Positions 45,131-56,645 of a DNA stretch of 64,000 bases are shown here, piece by piece. The notes beneath the pieces are model-generated. The model was not told where the DNA came from, did not search any database, and saw nothing but the letters and a program-made list of their open reading frames with translations. The DNA is taken from the NCBI GenBank assembly GCA_030762175.1, contig CM060846.1, positions 185,372,041-185,436,040 on the forward strand, given 5' to 3'. A program made the translations under genes and the position numbers. How positions within the stretch are numbered: the stretch's first letter is position 1; the number at the start of each line of letters is the position of its first letter. The stretch is from Metallyticus violacea (lineage: Eukaryota > Arthropoda > Insecta > Mantodea > Metallyticidae).

Positions 45131-45186
45131 TGTGTTTGATTGCAAATTGAATTAACATTGAAAATATTTATAGCTGTCACACACTA

Positions 45187-45216
45187 ATATTTGGATTTTT
45201 TTTTTTTTTTTTTTTT
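45187..45216. repeat. Poly-T run
   Basis: About 29 consecutive T with one or two interruptions. Confidence 0.9.
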
Positions 45217-45219
45217 ATT

Positions 45220-45925
45220 TATAGCACCTGTCACTTTAACATTAACACTACAGCTTGATCCATGTTTAAGCTCTATTTTCTGTGTTCAAGTTTGATACTG
45301 CTCAACTTCCAATTTGATAACCAATCTCACACTTAAATCTCCTTCCCATGTTCTGAACATCCTCACTCATTTAGCATTTATAGTACACTGACTCATTAAA
45401 AACACATGGCAACATTGGGGACAACAGGAACTGCTAACTCCATTCCCCTTTGCTTTGTTATCATATTTATATTATATGTGGCAAAGAAACCTCACTGTGG
45501 TGACTGAAAATTGTGTACCCATATCATGTTTATTTGTAGCAAGAAATCTTTGAGGTGATGTCTTTTAAGATGGCAACTGTCTACCATTCCAGTGAACAGG
45601 CTATATTTTAAGTGTTATGAAGAAAATATTTCTGCATACCAATTTCCTGCATGAAAAATGATTTCTAATAAACAAGAGAATGAGGCATACAAATTAATGT
45701 TGCAAATTGATTCTGACTCTGTTCTAATCGATATATGAAAAATGAATCCAGTAATAAAAAATGTTAACAGTTCTTTGTAATGCTGGTTTAAACAATGCAA
45801 AACTAGAAAGCTTGTTTTAGAAGCCTTAATTTTTCTGTTGTGTCAGGCAGTGAACATAATGCAAAATTGTATGGAAGCAACTGAATCACTCAAGAAGCTG
45901 CATCACATCATCTCCTACATCTGCA
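45220..45925. other. Unassigned
   Basis: No feature supported. Confidence 0.4.
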
Positions 45926-45929
45926 TGAG

Positions 45930-46240
45930 ACTGACACATGTAGTTGAGGTCATTAGAGTATGGACTCATGAGAGGAGTTCTGGAGTTTGACACCCACCAG
46001 GACGGTTCTCCCTGACAGATTTTTTCCAACAGCAGAAAATAAAAAAAAATCTGAAATAACTTGCATATCAAAGGAGCAAGTTCTAATAAATGACAAATTT
46101 CAGGGAAGTATCCTAAACTTATCCCTGAAATGTTACCATTAAAAAAATTCTTTTCCATTGATCATTTCAGTAATGTATTACTGGTGTCCACCTCCTGTGA
46201 TACCTCAATAGTAAAACCAGGCATTAAACGATATTAAAAA
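45930..46240 (+). mobile_element. SINE-1 copy with internal insertion
   Basis: Head TGTAGTTGAGGTCATTAGAG, B box region GGAGTTTGACACCC, body CTCCCTGACAGATTTTTTCC, tail GGCATTAAACGATATT plus A run. About 40 bp of extra A-rich sequence sits after TTTTTTCC. Confidence 0.8.
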
Positions 46241-46479
46241 AAATCTATATAGGAGCAACCATGTCACTTTCAGAAAAACAACATGTTATTAAAGAGAACC
46301 ACAATAATTATAAATCTGTGTAAAGGAACTTTAGAAGCTTGTGTTCTCAGCTCTAGAGAAAGGTTTGAATTTTGTCATAACTCCTAGAAAGTTATTTAGG
46401 AAAGAGATTATTATTACTGGAATAGAAACTTTATTCCCTCATTATCACAAAAGGATGCAGAACATCTATGGGTATATTA

Positions 46480-46760
46480 CATAGACTAAAGCCACCTTAA
46501 GGTAATGCCGTGGCAATAATGGACATTGAGGATTATCACAAAAAAGTTGAATATATTTTACAAAATAATCCATGTACAGAGATAAGAATATTCTACTTAG
46601 AAATAAAAAATGAAAAGTTACAAATAAAATTTACATAGCCTTTTCATTACTAGCGATAGTATACTTGCCCTTCTAACAGTTTGAGAGGAAAATTTCACTG
46701 TCTACCAAAAATTCACAAATCATAGGTACCTACAGCTAAAATTTATTCTAAGTGCTTTCA
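46480..46760 (+). mobile_element. PLE RT N-terminal fragment (PLE-B-like)
   Basis: Plus strand: KPPKGNAVAIMDIEDYHKKV (46497-46550; consensus KADKGNAVVIMDKxDY, RT1) and FHCLPKIHKS near 46695-46725 (the LPKIHKP block). Frameshifted; the rest of the RT is lost. Confidence 0.7.
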
Positions 46761-46769
46761 ACTCCCCTA

Positions 46770-47715
46770 CACATACATAGCCTCAGTATTTACCCAGTTT
46801 TATTTTACCTTAAAAGATTAAGTGTATGATAAAGGATTTGAATCAGTTTATCAAATTTTAAGGATATTGAATTAGAAGACAAGAAAGCTTAAACAAAGAT
46901 ATGGTGCAAAGATTAGCAGCACATCTACTTACCCTACCACTACTGTCAGCATTGTATCAGCTGGCTGCACAAAACTGGTGATAAGTGAATGTGGAAAATA
47001 GGAAAGAGAAGGTAGGCAGGTTCATGGAGGAAGGGTATTCAACAATTGTTGCCAGGTGCATGCCATGCTTTCTAAAAGGAATATCTCAAGTAAGTTTTCA
47101 TACCCTTTTCATTCTTATGTGCAGGTAATATTTTGCACTTTTGTATCTCCTATCAATGTATGTATAAAGTTTGATATAAGGTTTCAAGATGAGCTCCCTG
47201 ATAGCTCCCTTCTAGGACTGTTAAAAGTGCTCCTTCTAAACACTGGTAGTCTTTCTTAACCTTTCTTGAGCCAGGCAGTCAGAATGGTCATTCATAAGCT
47301 ACATATTTACACATTACAAAAAAAAAGCCATAATGTGCTAAAGTGCATATTATGAATTCCAAAGTGCCTATTATGAATTCTAAATTGCACAAAAATGCAC
47401 TGGAAAAGTCTAGTAATTTTTTGAATGCCATGACAAACAAAACATGAAGGGTAGAAGAACTTGCTAATTAAAGTCTTGCAACATTAGTAGAGACTAAATT
47501 GAAACTAATAGTTTCATGCCTTTGGTTTTGTGCATTGCATGAGTTAACTAAGAGGAAAACAAATTCAAATGCTGTTTAATGATTTACTACGGTTCAGGGT
47601 ACACACACACTAAGGAAATTTTTCAAAACTGCCTGTAAAAATAACACCTACATTTATCTATGGAACCAAAATGACTTGATTGATGCATGTTTAGAAGTAA
47701 TAAGAAAATTCACAC
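46770..47715. other. Unassigned
   Basis: No feature supported. Confidence 0.35.
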
Positions 47716-47719
47716 TATC

Positions 47720-47942
47720 AATAACAATGAATCAATTAAAAATGAATGTAGGAATCCACACAGTGAAACTATCATAATCTTGTATATAAATATTGTACTT
47801 TACGAAGCTGTTGACAATGGAGTGGTAATATATCCTAAACTTAGGTATTTATTTTTTTTACACTAAACTCCATTTACTTGCATAAAAGTAAGACGCGTTT
47901 CAGTGTAAAAAAAAAAAAATGAATACCTAAGTTTAGGATATA
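47720..47942 (-). mobile_element. PLE-A terminus fragment with hairpin, cut at a hammerhead core
   Basis: Minus strand from 47910: GAAACGCGTCTTACTTTTAT, TAAATGGAGTTTAGTG, TAAATACCTAAGTTTAGG, then CCACTCCATTGTC and TTTCACTGTGTGGATTCC. It parallels the 3' region of the element at 55504-55570. The first bases are the GAAAC of a hammerhead; the upstream half is absent. Inverted arms (TATCCTAAACTTAGG and reverse) flank it at 47844 and 47926. Confidence 0.6.
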
Positions 47943-48034
47943 ATCTTGTTCAATTAAAAGTAAAACTTCTAAAATCATGTCAATATATTAAACTCTCTTG
48001 ATATTTCACATTAAAACTCTTTTTAATTAAAAAG

Positions 48035-48077
48035 TTAGGACTAGTTTCGTGAGTCACTTGCTCACATTGTCAACCAA
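48035..48077 (-). ncRNA. Hammerhead-like motif, inverted partner
   Basis: Exact mirror of 48107-48149. Confidence 0.62.
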
Positions 48078-48106
48078 TTGACGACTGATTGATGACTTAT
48101 CGTCAA

Positions 48107-48149
48107 TTGGTTGACAATGTGAGCAAGTGACTCACGAAACTAGTCCTAA
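48107..48149 (+). ncRNA. Hammerhead-like motif
   Basis: Helix I UUGG / CUAA (one G-U); core UUGACAA; unpaired U; stem II GUGAG / CAAGUGA / CUCAC, perfect; GAA; palindrome ACUAGU; cleavage residue C. The same core variant as 6120-6167. Confidence 0.65.
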
Positions 48150-48219
48150 CTTTTTAATAAAAAATAGTTTTAATGTGAAACATCAAGAGAGTTTAATATA
48201 TTCACATGATTTTAGAAGT

Positions 48220-49290
48220 TTTACTTTTAATTAAACAAAACAATGAATCATTTCACATTTTAGCAGATGGGACAGTAGATATCTTAGGCATAGAACAAGT
48301 TTCTCTTAACATACTTTATTTTGATAATGTAAGTAAAATAGTTTTTCATGAATTTTCACAGTTATCAAGATTGAATGTAAAACATATTTCTTAGATGGTA
48401 ATGTCTCTAATGTCTTCCTGGGCATTAAATCTAGATAAATTGATAGAGCAAGGCAACAATGGACATAGTATATTGGCTGAGAAAGTAAGCAGACTTCATA
48501 ATATCATACAAATATCCAAGAGCTCACTTCTTTCATTGTGCAAATATTGGCTTAATTTTGTTGTAAACTATTGGAATATCTTACCAGAGATTAGAAATGT
48601 CACTGATCCTCTCAAAGAGAGAACTTTGTTCTTCATAGGGAATAGAAAAATGGCCCAACCAATTGGAAATTGTCAGAAATGATATGAGGCATGCTGATCA
48701 GAAAAAGAAGTGACTGAAACAAAATTTAATGAAAACTTTCAGGAAATAGCAGAGGCACTGGTAATATTACAAAAAAGAGGAGTATAATGAAGCTAGAAAG
48801 AAAGTCTGTCAACTTTACTGAACACTTTCTTCTTCATCATTATTTTTGCAGTAAAAGTTATAGCTATATGTTCAGCCCAGCAAGAAACTACCATGAAAAT
48901 GAACCTACAGTCTGTCAGCATTAATTTGTTGGAACTCTCAGGATATATCCAGGATATTGTTAAAGTTTTGTTACATTAAAGAGAAAATGCAGAATGATTT
49001 AAAACAATAATGAACAGTGCTGAAAATGTGTGTGCAATTCTTGGAGCAGGTGGTATTTGACAGCCACAAGTTGCTCAGTGACAGGTGCATCATTAAATTC
49101 ATTCACCCTTTTCTGCAATTGAATGTTAAAAGTAAATCTCTCTTTATTTGCTATTTGGATTCTTTGATTCAATCTTTAAAAGAATATTTTCAAAGGAAAA
49201 TAGCAGAGCTTTTGAAAGTTCCAGCAATATTTATAATGAGCAAGAACCATAAATTATGAAATTCTGGCTGTAACTATAAATCTGCTGGCT
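48220..49290 (+). mobile_element. hAT-type transposase fossil
   Basis: Plus strand: FHILADGTVDILGIEQVSL (48258-48310; consensus ILADETTDISxxEQxS, with the Glu lost), DNVSKIVFHEF, after a shift NVSNVFLG and GQGxxG-like remains, LCKYWLNFVVNYW (48535-48575; consensus CxxHxLNLV), NILPEIRNVTDPLKERTLFF, then a later segment AENVCAILGAGGI and YLLFGFFDSIFKRIF, the C-terminal dimerisation area. DUF4371/ZMYM-like hAT family. Stops throughout. Confidence 0.75.
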
Positions 49291-49299
49291 TACAACCTT

Positions 49300-49795
49300 A
49301 TACCAATAAACATATCATCAAAAGAAAATTTAAGTCATGAAGGCATTCAAATATCACATCACCAGCACCAACTTTTATCTGTAGATGGTTCTATAGTTTG
49401 ACTTGTCCTGGACACCTGCTGGTGCACTCAGTGAGATGAGTATGGTTTTCTGAATAACATCACGTCAATGCATAAAGTGGCAGCTAATAATGAATTCAAC
49501 AAACGTTTAACTTCAGTGAAATTACTTTTATTTAAAGAAGATTTTCTTTTGCAAGATAAGTGAAACAATTGTACTCTTAGATCCCATCAGCCACCTCATC
49601 AACACTTGACAAAAGTCAGAAAGTAGTGTTGCTGATGCTGTGGAATTATGCATGACCCTCCAGTTACCTAATAGTCATAATGACATGCTACATCTTGAGA
49701 AGCAGAGAAAACAATTTCTGAATACAGAGATACACAAAAGAATGATACAGTTTCAAATGTTAATAAAATCTTTTTTTCTTGTCCTACATGGGCAC
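49300..49795. other. Unassigned
   Basis: No feature supported. Confidence 0.35.
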
Positions 49796-49799
49796 AACA

Positions 49800-50230
49800 T
49801 ACTGTCAGCATGGTAAACATCCATCTCGTGTACTACCAGCAGTTAGCTTATCATGCTTACTGTGGAACCCTTTACCAAGATGGTATTGCAGCAAAAGGCA
49901 TTCTGTGTGCTCCATTTGAAGATCTCCAGATTTGTGATTACAGTGCAGTGAGTTTTGTGCATGGTTTAAAAAAGATGCATCACAAAAGAATAACATAATG
50001 TGGTAGTACCAACAGATTATAGAAACTGGATGCTTGTATAAGGGCAACAGTTCCTGCCTGACTTCATGTATCTGATGACCACATTGAAGAAGTGCAACAT
50101 CCCCACAAGTTAATGACTAGAGCAAACAGGGAAGTAGGCATACCAAAAATTGTTGAAGGTGTTGTATAAGTGACTATGTTTTAAGTTGTACGAAGTGTGA
50201 TTGGTGTGGGCTCTTAAACCAGTGGATGAA
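49800..50230 (+). pseudogene. Possible FLYWCH-type zinc-finger fragment
   Basis: Plus frame 49810-49998 contains QQLAYHAYCGTLYQDGIAAK, then KGILC, ICDYSAVSFVHGLKKMHHKR, resembling a FLYWCH finger (KLxxxGYxYxxxK, WxC, CxAR, HxH) in spacing but with most Cys/His replaced. About 100 bp on: EEVQHPHKLMTRANREVG and PKIVEGV, like the linker after FLYWCH in MULE-type elements. This is weak similarity from memory. Confidence 0.3.
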
Positions 50231-50239
50231 GTGAAAAAG

Positions 50240-52200
50240 GTGTGCATTTTGTGGCAAGATGCAGTACAAGCATCCAGTTTCCACAAGCTGCTGTTACCAC
50301 TTGGTTATGGTATTATTTTTGTGTGATGAATTTTCTTTAAGCTGTGCACAAAGCTCATGTGGCATTGTAATCACAGATCTAGACACCTGATAATAAAATG
50401 ACAGAAAGCCTTTTCTTTTTGCAACACCATCTCGGAAACTGGCCCTGCAGCCTTGCAGTTAACATGAAAAGTAAACTACTAGTAGCACATTAGAAATTTG
50501 GACAGTTCCTGCTGCTGACAGAGTATGTTGTGCCTGTAGGTGAGAAATAAAATCTGTATTAACTTTTGAAACCACATCATTCTTTGGTGTATACCTTCTA
50601 TAAACAGCCTGGCAGTAAATATACTTCACCCACAATATCAAGAACAGATTCTTAATGATTATTGTTTTAGGGTGCAAAATTATTTATGTCATTAGCACCT
50701 CTCAGAATCATAATGAACATCATGACCTAAGGGAAGAATTCATAATGAAAACTCTGTATGCAGAAGGTGTCATCAGTTATCAGCAGTACAATGAAAAAAA
50801 AAAACAAGAATATTTCATGAACTTTTGGACAAGAGTGTCTAAAATATTTTGGTTTTTTGTCAAGAGGCAATACAAGAAATTAACCAGATTTGGGTAACTG
50901 GAGATAACTAGATTTTTTGTCCATAATGTTAACAGAAATTGTCTTTCAAATAAAAAACCAGAAAAATGTGTGCATGTTTAGTACTCTCTTAAAATGAAAG
51001 ATCAAGTGTGTGATAATAATTGATTACATTTTGTTCCTAAAGTGTTGTGCTGATTAATTTTTAAACTTAGAAGAACAGAATACTTCAGTTTTGATGGCAT
51101 ATTAACACTGTAAGGTGTTAGGTAAGTTGCAGAATGATAAATGAAAACATCTGTATAAAATATGACAAATTAATAATTATTATTAATAATAATTTGTCAT
51201 ATTATACTATATTTTGCTGTGAAAATCCCCAATACAAAAAACTATCTGTATTAAAATTTGATTTCCGTGATTAGTTAAGGAGATAATTTGGCATCAGCAA
51301 ATAAATGATCTGCACAGTATGGCAAAAGAGTTCAACTAAAGAGCTGAAAGTTTTGTTTGCTAAGAAGGGGACCTATTGTCTTGCATGCATTCGCACTTAC
51401 GACTGGTTTACAGGTAAGTGTAGAAGGTACATGGAAGTGGGTGATGTGAAATGGGGCTACACACAGGAGGAAAATGGATTCTCAAAATCAAAGTTAAAGG
51501 GTATTAAAATACCAATTATAAAAATAAGTTTATTCAAATGTGTTGTATGAATGTTTTAAACAAAATCATCCTACTGTTCAATAAATTGATAACAAATAAA
51601 TTAATAACTGAAAGATAATGTGAATATTGCAATACCTTTATTTACAGTTTATGTTCAAATTGTACGCTGCTATGTATGCAAACATCACATCTCCTCTACC
51701 GAATTGCTTCTACTCTTGCTAAAACTTTCAACCACCTATGTTCTTCCAAATCTCTTCACCTCTTCAAACACGTGTGTGCACCAGAAATAAAAGTACAAAG
51801 GATTGATTTTTGTACTCTCTAAGCTACTGCAGTAAAAGATCTTGGATTTGAAACCTTCCACTAATGAAAAGTATTCCTTTACAAATATTGTGCCTTGCAT
51901 GAGTTGCAGTCAGCTTTGCCATGAGTCAGTGACATATCGAGAAACTCTTGATTCAAAAACCATACCATAACTCTAAAATCCTCCAATCCATATCATATAG
52001 CCATTCAGCACATTGACAGATAGTAAACAATGCTATTGTAGGCAAACTGTTGTTATAGCATGTGTTTAGGGGACAAGGGTAGAAGCTTTTGTCAACACGA
52101 CCTGACCTTCCTCTCTACACAGCCATCAGAACTGACTGTACAAATTGCATAGTTGCCAAGCACATTTCCAGAAGTTTATTCCAGTAAAGATATGGAACTT
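50240..52200. other. Unassigned; hairpin at 51159-51203
   Basis: AATATGACAAATTA (51159-51172) and its inverse (51190-51203) form an AT-rich hairpin around ATT repeats. No gene recognised in about 2 kb. Confidence 0.4.
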
Positions 52201-52204
52201 AAAC

Positions 52205-52435
52205 TTCATAACATTTATGACCATCTCCTTGGTCCAGTCATTGCTGACTGCTGGCCGGAAGGTCCTGGGTTTGAACCGCGGTACTTCTTAGAAATTTTTT
52301 TAAGTTAGATAGGGCTAGGGAAGGTACACCAACCTCATGATGACAATTGGGTAGCTACTTGATGCAGAGATGGTGGCTCCAGACCAAGAATGCTGCATGG
52401 CATTGGCCTTAACATAAATTTATGGCTAAGCAACT
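52205..52435 (+). mobile_element. SINE-3 copy
   Basis: tRNA-like head: TTGGTCCAGTCATTGCTG, B box GGGTTTGAACC; body AGGGAAGGTACACCAACCTC, GGCATTGGCCTTAAC. Related to the inverted copy at 39340. Confidence 0.7.
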
Positions 52436-52439
52436 CATT

Positions 52440-53290
52440 TTAACAAAAAATGGTATAGAAGAAATCATTCATATCTTTAAGATCTATCGAAATATGCATA
52501 TTTCAACAGAAAAAAATAAAGGAATATAGAAATATTGGCAGTCAAATACCGATAAAAGTTTTTTCTCTCTCTTTTTAAACAATATACAAGAAAGGAAAAT
52601 GGTAGGGAACTTAATGTTTCAGCTTAGCATCAAGAAATTGCCATTACAGTCTGTGCACTCCTACTTCTAATATCTTGTACATTGAAGCTGTTTTGAAACC
52701 AAGCAGTGCCAAGTTCTTGAGTATTTGTCATAAGTCTGAGCTGGTGTTTTCTGGAATTCTTCCATTTACTGTTAGATAATGGTGGCATAGTATATTTGAA
52801 TGCCTGCACTGAGAATTTGGCTAATTATTGTATGCTAGATTATGGTGAAGACAGCTGTGCCAAAATAAGTGGTAGGCGAAAGTGCATACCTCCGAGAAAA
52901 TATACCCAGGCACAAATTTCACTTATTGCCTCTGGGATTGACCCTGGACCACTTCAGTAGGAGGCTAGCAGCTCTTGGCCACTGCATTGTAAATCAAATT
53001 GTGTTAATTTATAAGTCATAATATTTATATTAACATTAGAATCTAATCAGAAAACAACTTATTTTCTGCAGAGAATGAAGGTATTTTATTACAATATTTG
53101 TTATACAAATATAACAGTTTAAAGTAAATATATTTTTAATGAAAAACTCATGGAGATGTGTTAAACATGAATGAATGCATTTTGCACTGAATAATAAATC
53201 AATACATCAACAAAATTTAAAAAAATATAGTAATTTATGTTTAATTTGTCAAAGTTAATTAAATGTTAGTTTATTACTTTATGTATAAAA
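52440..53290. other. Unassigned
   Basis: No feature supported. Confidence 0.4.
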
Positions 53291-53291
53291 T

Positions 53292-54341
53292 CCGTTACTC
53301 GAAACTTTGGCTGGACAAACGGATGTTCCTGTGGTGGCCTCTGTTGGTTGAAGTAGGAAGTTGCTGAGCTTGTCCATGGGAGGAAACTTGAAATTCATTA
53401 GGTTTTCTCTATTTTTAATATGAAAATTTTTTCCCAAGTGGATAACTCCAATGGGCCATGAAGATGTTTTAGCAGTTTTATTCCTGGTTTTATTTCATGG
53501 TTTTTGGTCCAAAAGTGAGCTGCTACTGCTGATTTATCCACCTGTTTAAACCAAATATTTCTAAAATGTTCTTTCCGCCGAATTTCCAAATTTCTTTTTG
53601 TTTTGCCTATGTAGCTCTGTTCACAATCTGCACATTTTATTTCGTAAATTCCTGATTTTTGTTCTGGTGGTATGGAGTCTTTTACTGTGCAACCTAATAA
53701 ATTCTTGAGGTTGTATCTGTTCTTTGGGGCTAACATTATTCCATGTTCTTTGAAGATTTTCTTGAACTTGTTGTGGTAAATTGGATGGTAGGTGAAACTT
53801 TTGAATTTGTATTCTTCTTTTGTGTTTTTCAATGTGGAAACTTCCGTTATCCCTTTTTGTCTTTTAGATTTATTGATAATTTTTATCACTGTGTCTTTGT
53901 TGAAACCATTCATTATAGCTGTCTGTATTATTTGTTTGTATTCCATTTTGTACTCTGCTTCTGTGAGTGGAATATTCATCAATCTGTGTGCCAAACTGTG
54001 AAAAATTGCATATTTATGTGGAATGGGGTTATAACTCTCATTTTTTTATGTAGTTTTCTGTGTGTGTTTCTTTTCTGTAAATTCCAAAATTCAAACCATC
54101 TCCATTTCTTATGACTTTCAAATCTAGAAATGGTAGCCACCCATTTCTTTCTCCTTCTATAGTAAATTGTATGGATTCATGTTGCAAATTAAGAAGTTTC
54201 AGGGCATCTGTTGAGTGTTTCTTCGGTATTATTGCAAAAATGTCATCCACATACCTATACCATGACTTGAAAATTAAAGGTGACAAAGTGTTTCCCATAG
54301 CTAGGCCTGAAACTTGTTGGTATTATTTTTTGTTGAAAAAA
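53292..54341 (-). mobile_element. PLE-A copy 5, left arm of 2-kb palindrome
   Basis: Minus strand: WYRYVDDIFAIIPKKHS (54265-54215), FTIEGERNGWLPFLDLKVIR, linker, then from 53994 a 198-residue frame with HKFKKIFKEHGIMLAPKNRY, GIYEIKCADCEQSYIGKTKR, IRRKEHFRNIW and AVAAHFWTKNHEIK, ending at 53398. The GIY-YIG signature residues are intact. Compared with the right arm it lacks 56 bp upstream of the RT block (right-arm 54422-54477) and stops at 53292, before the ribozyme. Confidence 0.9.
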
Positions 54342-54360
54342 TATTACAAAAACTACAAGT

Positions 54361-55600
54361 TTTTTTCAACAAAAAATAATACCAACAAGTTTCAGGCCTA
54401 GCTATGGGAAACACTTTGTCACTTTTCTAGCAGAATTATTCATGAGCTCATTTGAAATACACATCAAAAAAGTCTTCCCTTTAATTTTCAAGTCATGGTA
54501 TAGGTATGTGGATGACATTTTTGCAATAATACCGAAGAAACACTCAACAGATGCCCTGAAACTTCTTAATTTGCAACATGAATCCATACAATTTACTATA
54601 GAAGGAGAAAGAAATGGGTGGCTACCATTTCTAGATTTGAAAGTCATAAGAAATGGAGATGGTTTGAATTTTGGAATTTACAGAAAAGAAACACACACAG
54701 AAAACTACATAAAAAAATGAGAGTTATAACCCCATTCCACATAAATATGCAATTTTTCACAGTTTGGCACACAGATTGATGAATATTCCACTCACAGAAG
54801 CAGAGTACAAAATGGAATACAAACAAATAATACAGACAGCTATAATGAATGGTTTCAACAAAGACACAGTGATAAAAATTATCAATAAATCTAAAAGACA
54901 AAAAGGGATAACGGAAGTTTCCACATTGAAAAACACAAAAGAAGAATACAAATTCAAAAGTTTCACCTACCATCCAATTTACCACAACAAGTTCAAGAAA
55001 ATCTTCAAAGAACATGGAATAATGTTAGCCCCAAAGAACAGATACAACCTCAAGAATTTATTAGGTTGCACAGTAAAAGACTCCATACCACCAGAACAAA
55101 AATCAGGAATTTACGAAATAAAATGTGCAGATTGTGAACAGAGCTACATAGGCAAAACAAAAAGAAATTTGGAAATTCGGCGGAAAGAACATTTTAGAAA
55201 TATTTGGTTTAAACAGGTGGATAAATCAGCAGTAGCAGCTCACTTTTGGACCAAAAACCATGAAATAAAACCAGGAATAAAACTGCTAAAACATCTTCAC
55301 GGCCCATTGGAGTTATCCACTTGGGAAAAAATTTTCATATTAAAAATAGAGAAAACCTAATGAATTTCAAGTTTCCTCCCATGGACAAGCTCAGCAATTC
55401 CTACTTCAACCAACAGAGGCCACCACAGGAACATCCGTTTGTCAAGCCAAAGTTTCGAGTAACGGCGGCTCAGTAAGCAACTGAAGATGGGAGAGATTCT
55501 CCAGAAACACGTCTTACTTTTGTGTAAGTGAATGGAGTAAACTGTAAAAAAGTGAATACATAAGTTGAAATTTGTAAAGTGTTGTGAAATTAGATTGTTG
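54361..55600 (+). mobile_element. PLE-A copy 5, right arm, with ribozyme
   Basis: Same element on the other strand: FMSSFEIHIKKVFPLIFKSW, YRYVDDIFAII (54500-54530), frame 54764-55360 with a nuclease identical to the left arm, then a 3' region with a hammerhead-like motif at 55473 and tail ACTGTAAAAAAGTGAATAC. 5'-truncated within the RT, at GLAMGNTLS. One early frameshift separates the RT and nuclease frames (54720/54764). Not autonomous; the nuclease could be expressed. Confidence 0.9.
55473..55519 (+). ncRNA. Hammerhead-like ribozyme motif
   Basis: Helix I GUAAGCAA with UUACUU (one mismatch); core CUGAAGA at 55481-55487, canonical; stem II closed by U-A, then GG(G)AGA / UUCUCC with one bulged G; GAA; helix III AC-AC-GU; cleavage residue C, giving a GUC site at 55111-55113 offset, that is 55511-55513. 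Unlike the other family members, the U before stem II has an A partner, so this is a standard junction. Confidence 0.78.
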
Positions 55601-55634
55601 TACTAGTTTTATCAGTTAACTTATTTATTTTCAG

Positions 55635-55713
55635 ATGCTCATGTTGTAGATCTGATTCAGGAGACCACAGCATTAATCACAATGTTGAGAGACAGGCTGA
55701 TCATGGGGAATGA
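55635..55713 (+). CDS. Candidate terminal exon of host gene
   Basis: Acceptor TTATTTATTTTCAG. If joined to 32876 it reads RCSCCRSDSGDHSINHNVER and stops at 55711; if joined to 32863 it reads DAHVVDLIQETTALITMLRD and stops at 55715. Both are open, so splicing is undecided. An AATAAA lies near 55981. The intron would be about 22.8 kb. It may also be chance. Confidence 0.35.
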
Positions 55714-55719
55714 TTAGTT

Positions 55720-56370
55720 GAAGCATGGCAAGAATGAAAACTTGAAACTTTGTAATGTGGAGTAAGCTCCTTTATCTACCTTACTAAGGATATTTTAGAA
55801 AAAATTGGCATTCTTTTAGTGTGGAGTCAGTAAGAACTATGGCCTTGTATTTGACAGATAACTTTTATGACAAGAGAGAAAATGTCATTCACTGTAACAT
55901 GCTATAATTGTAATATTCAACAATGCAATTCATTAATCTGGTATTGTATATGGATACAGACAGCATAATTTATGATTTAAAAATAAAGTAGCAGAATAAC
56001 AGCAGAACATTTAAACAGTTATAAACAAAAATGAATATATCCATGGTAAATAAAACCACCACCTCTGATTAGTGTGGTAATTGCACAAAAGAACCCCTAA
56101 GATGAAATATAATGCAACATAGAGCAGTTCTGTCGACAAAATAATGAAAGTTTAACAGGAGAAATTTGTGCCAAAAATCTTCATTTTAATGTGTGTTCAT
56201 TCTCAAACTATTGGGTTACGCATGCACATAATTTACAAGTAAACCTTGCCACTTTGCTACTGGATTTTCAAAATGAAAAAATTATGCAATATCAGAGAAG
56301 ATAGCATACATTTTAGCTGCTAATTCCAACATGCATGGCCAAGGCAATTGAGGCATATATTTTTTGTTTT
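55720..56370. other. Unassigned; possible 3' UTR
   Basis: Contains AATAAA near 55981. Nothing else. Confidence 0.3.
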
Positions 56371-56371
56371 T

Positions 56372-56645
56372 TGAGTAATGTTTAATGCCTGTTTTACTAC
56401 TGAGTCACCACAGACAGTGGACACTGATGATACATGCATGAGATGAAATGATAAATTGGGAAAGGATTTTTTTTTAAGCAAGGAGGTGTTCCGGCCCTAA
56501 GTTTAGGGTAACTCCCTGGCATTTGCCAGTTATTAGGACTGAGGAAAACCTGGAAAAAACACATCAGGGAGGACGGCCATGGTGGGATTCGAACCCCAGA
56601 CCTCCTGCTCACGAGTCTGCACTTAAATGACCACAGCCACCCGTG
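56372..56645 (-). mobile_element. SINE-1 copy, full length
   Basis: 3' end TAATGTTTAATGCCTGTTTT, head CACAGCCACCCGTGGCGG; B box on the minus strand GGGTTCGAATCCC. Confidence 0.92.

Larger units (their letters stand above)
47943..48238. mobile_element. PLE-A 3' ends in inverted pair, two ribozymes
   Basis: Arms of about 145 bp centred on 48092 (shared TCAATTGGTTGACAATGTGA and its inverse; AAGTTTTACTTTTAATT at the outer ends). Each contains a hammerhead-like motif. No coding part remains. Confidence 0.8.

Noticed and set aside
49805..50047. 80-codon minus-strand frame
   Set aside because: Antisense of the possible FLYWCH-like fragment; no motif of its own.
51159..51203. Hairpin as terminator or MITE
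   Set aside because: Short AT-rich palindrome around ATT repeats with no TSD; likely simple-sequence chance.
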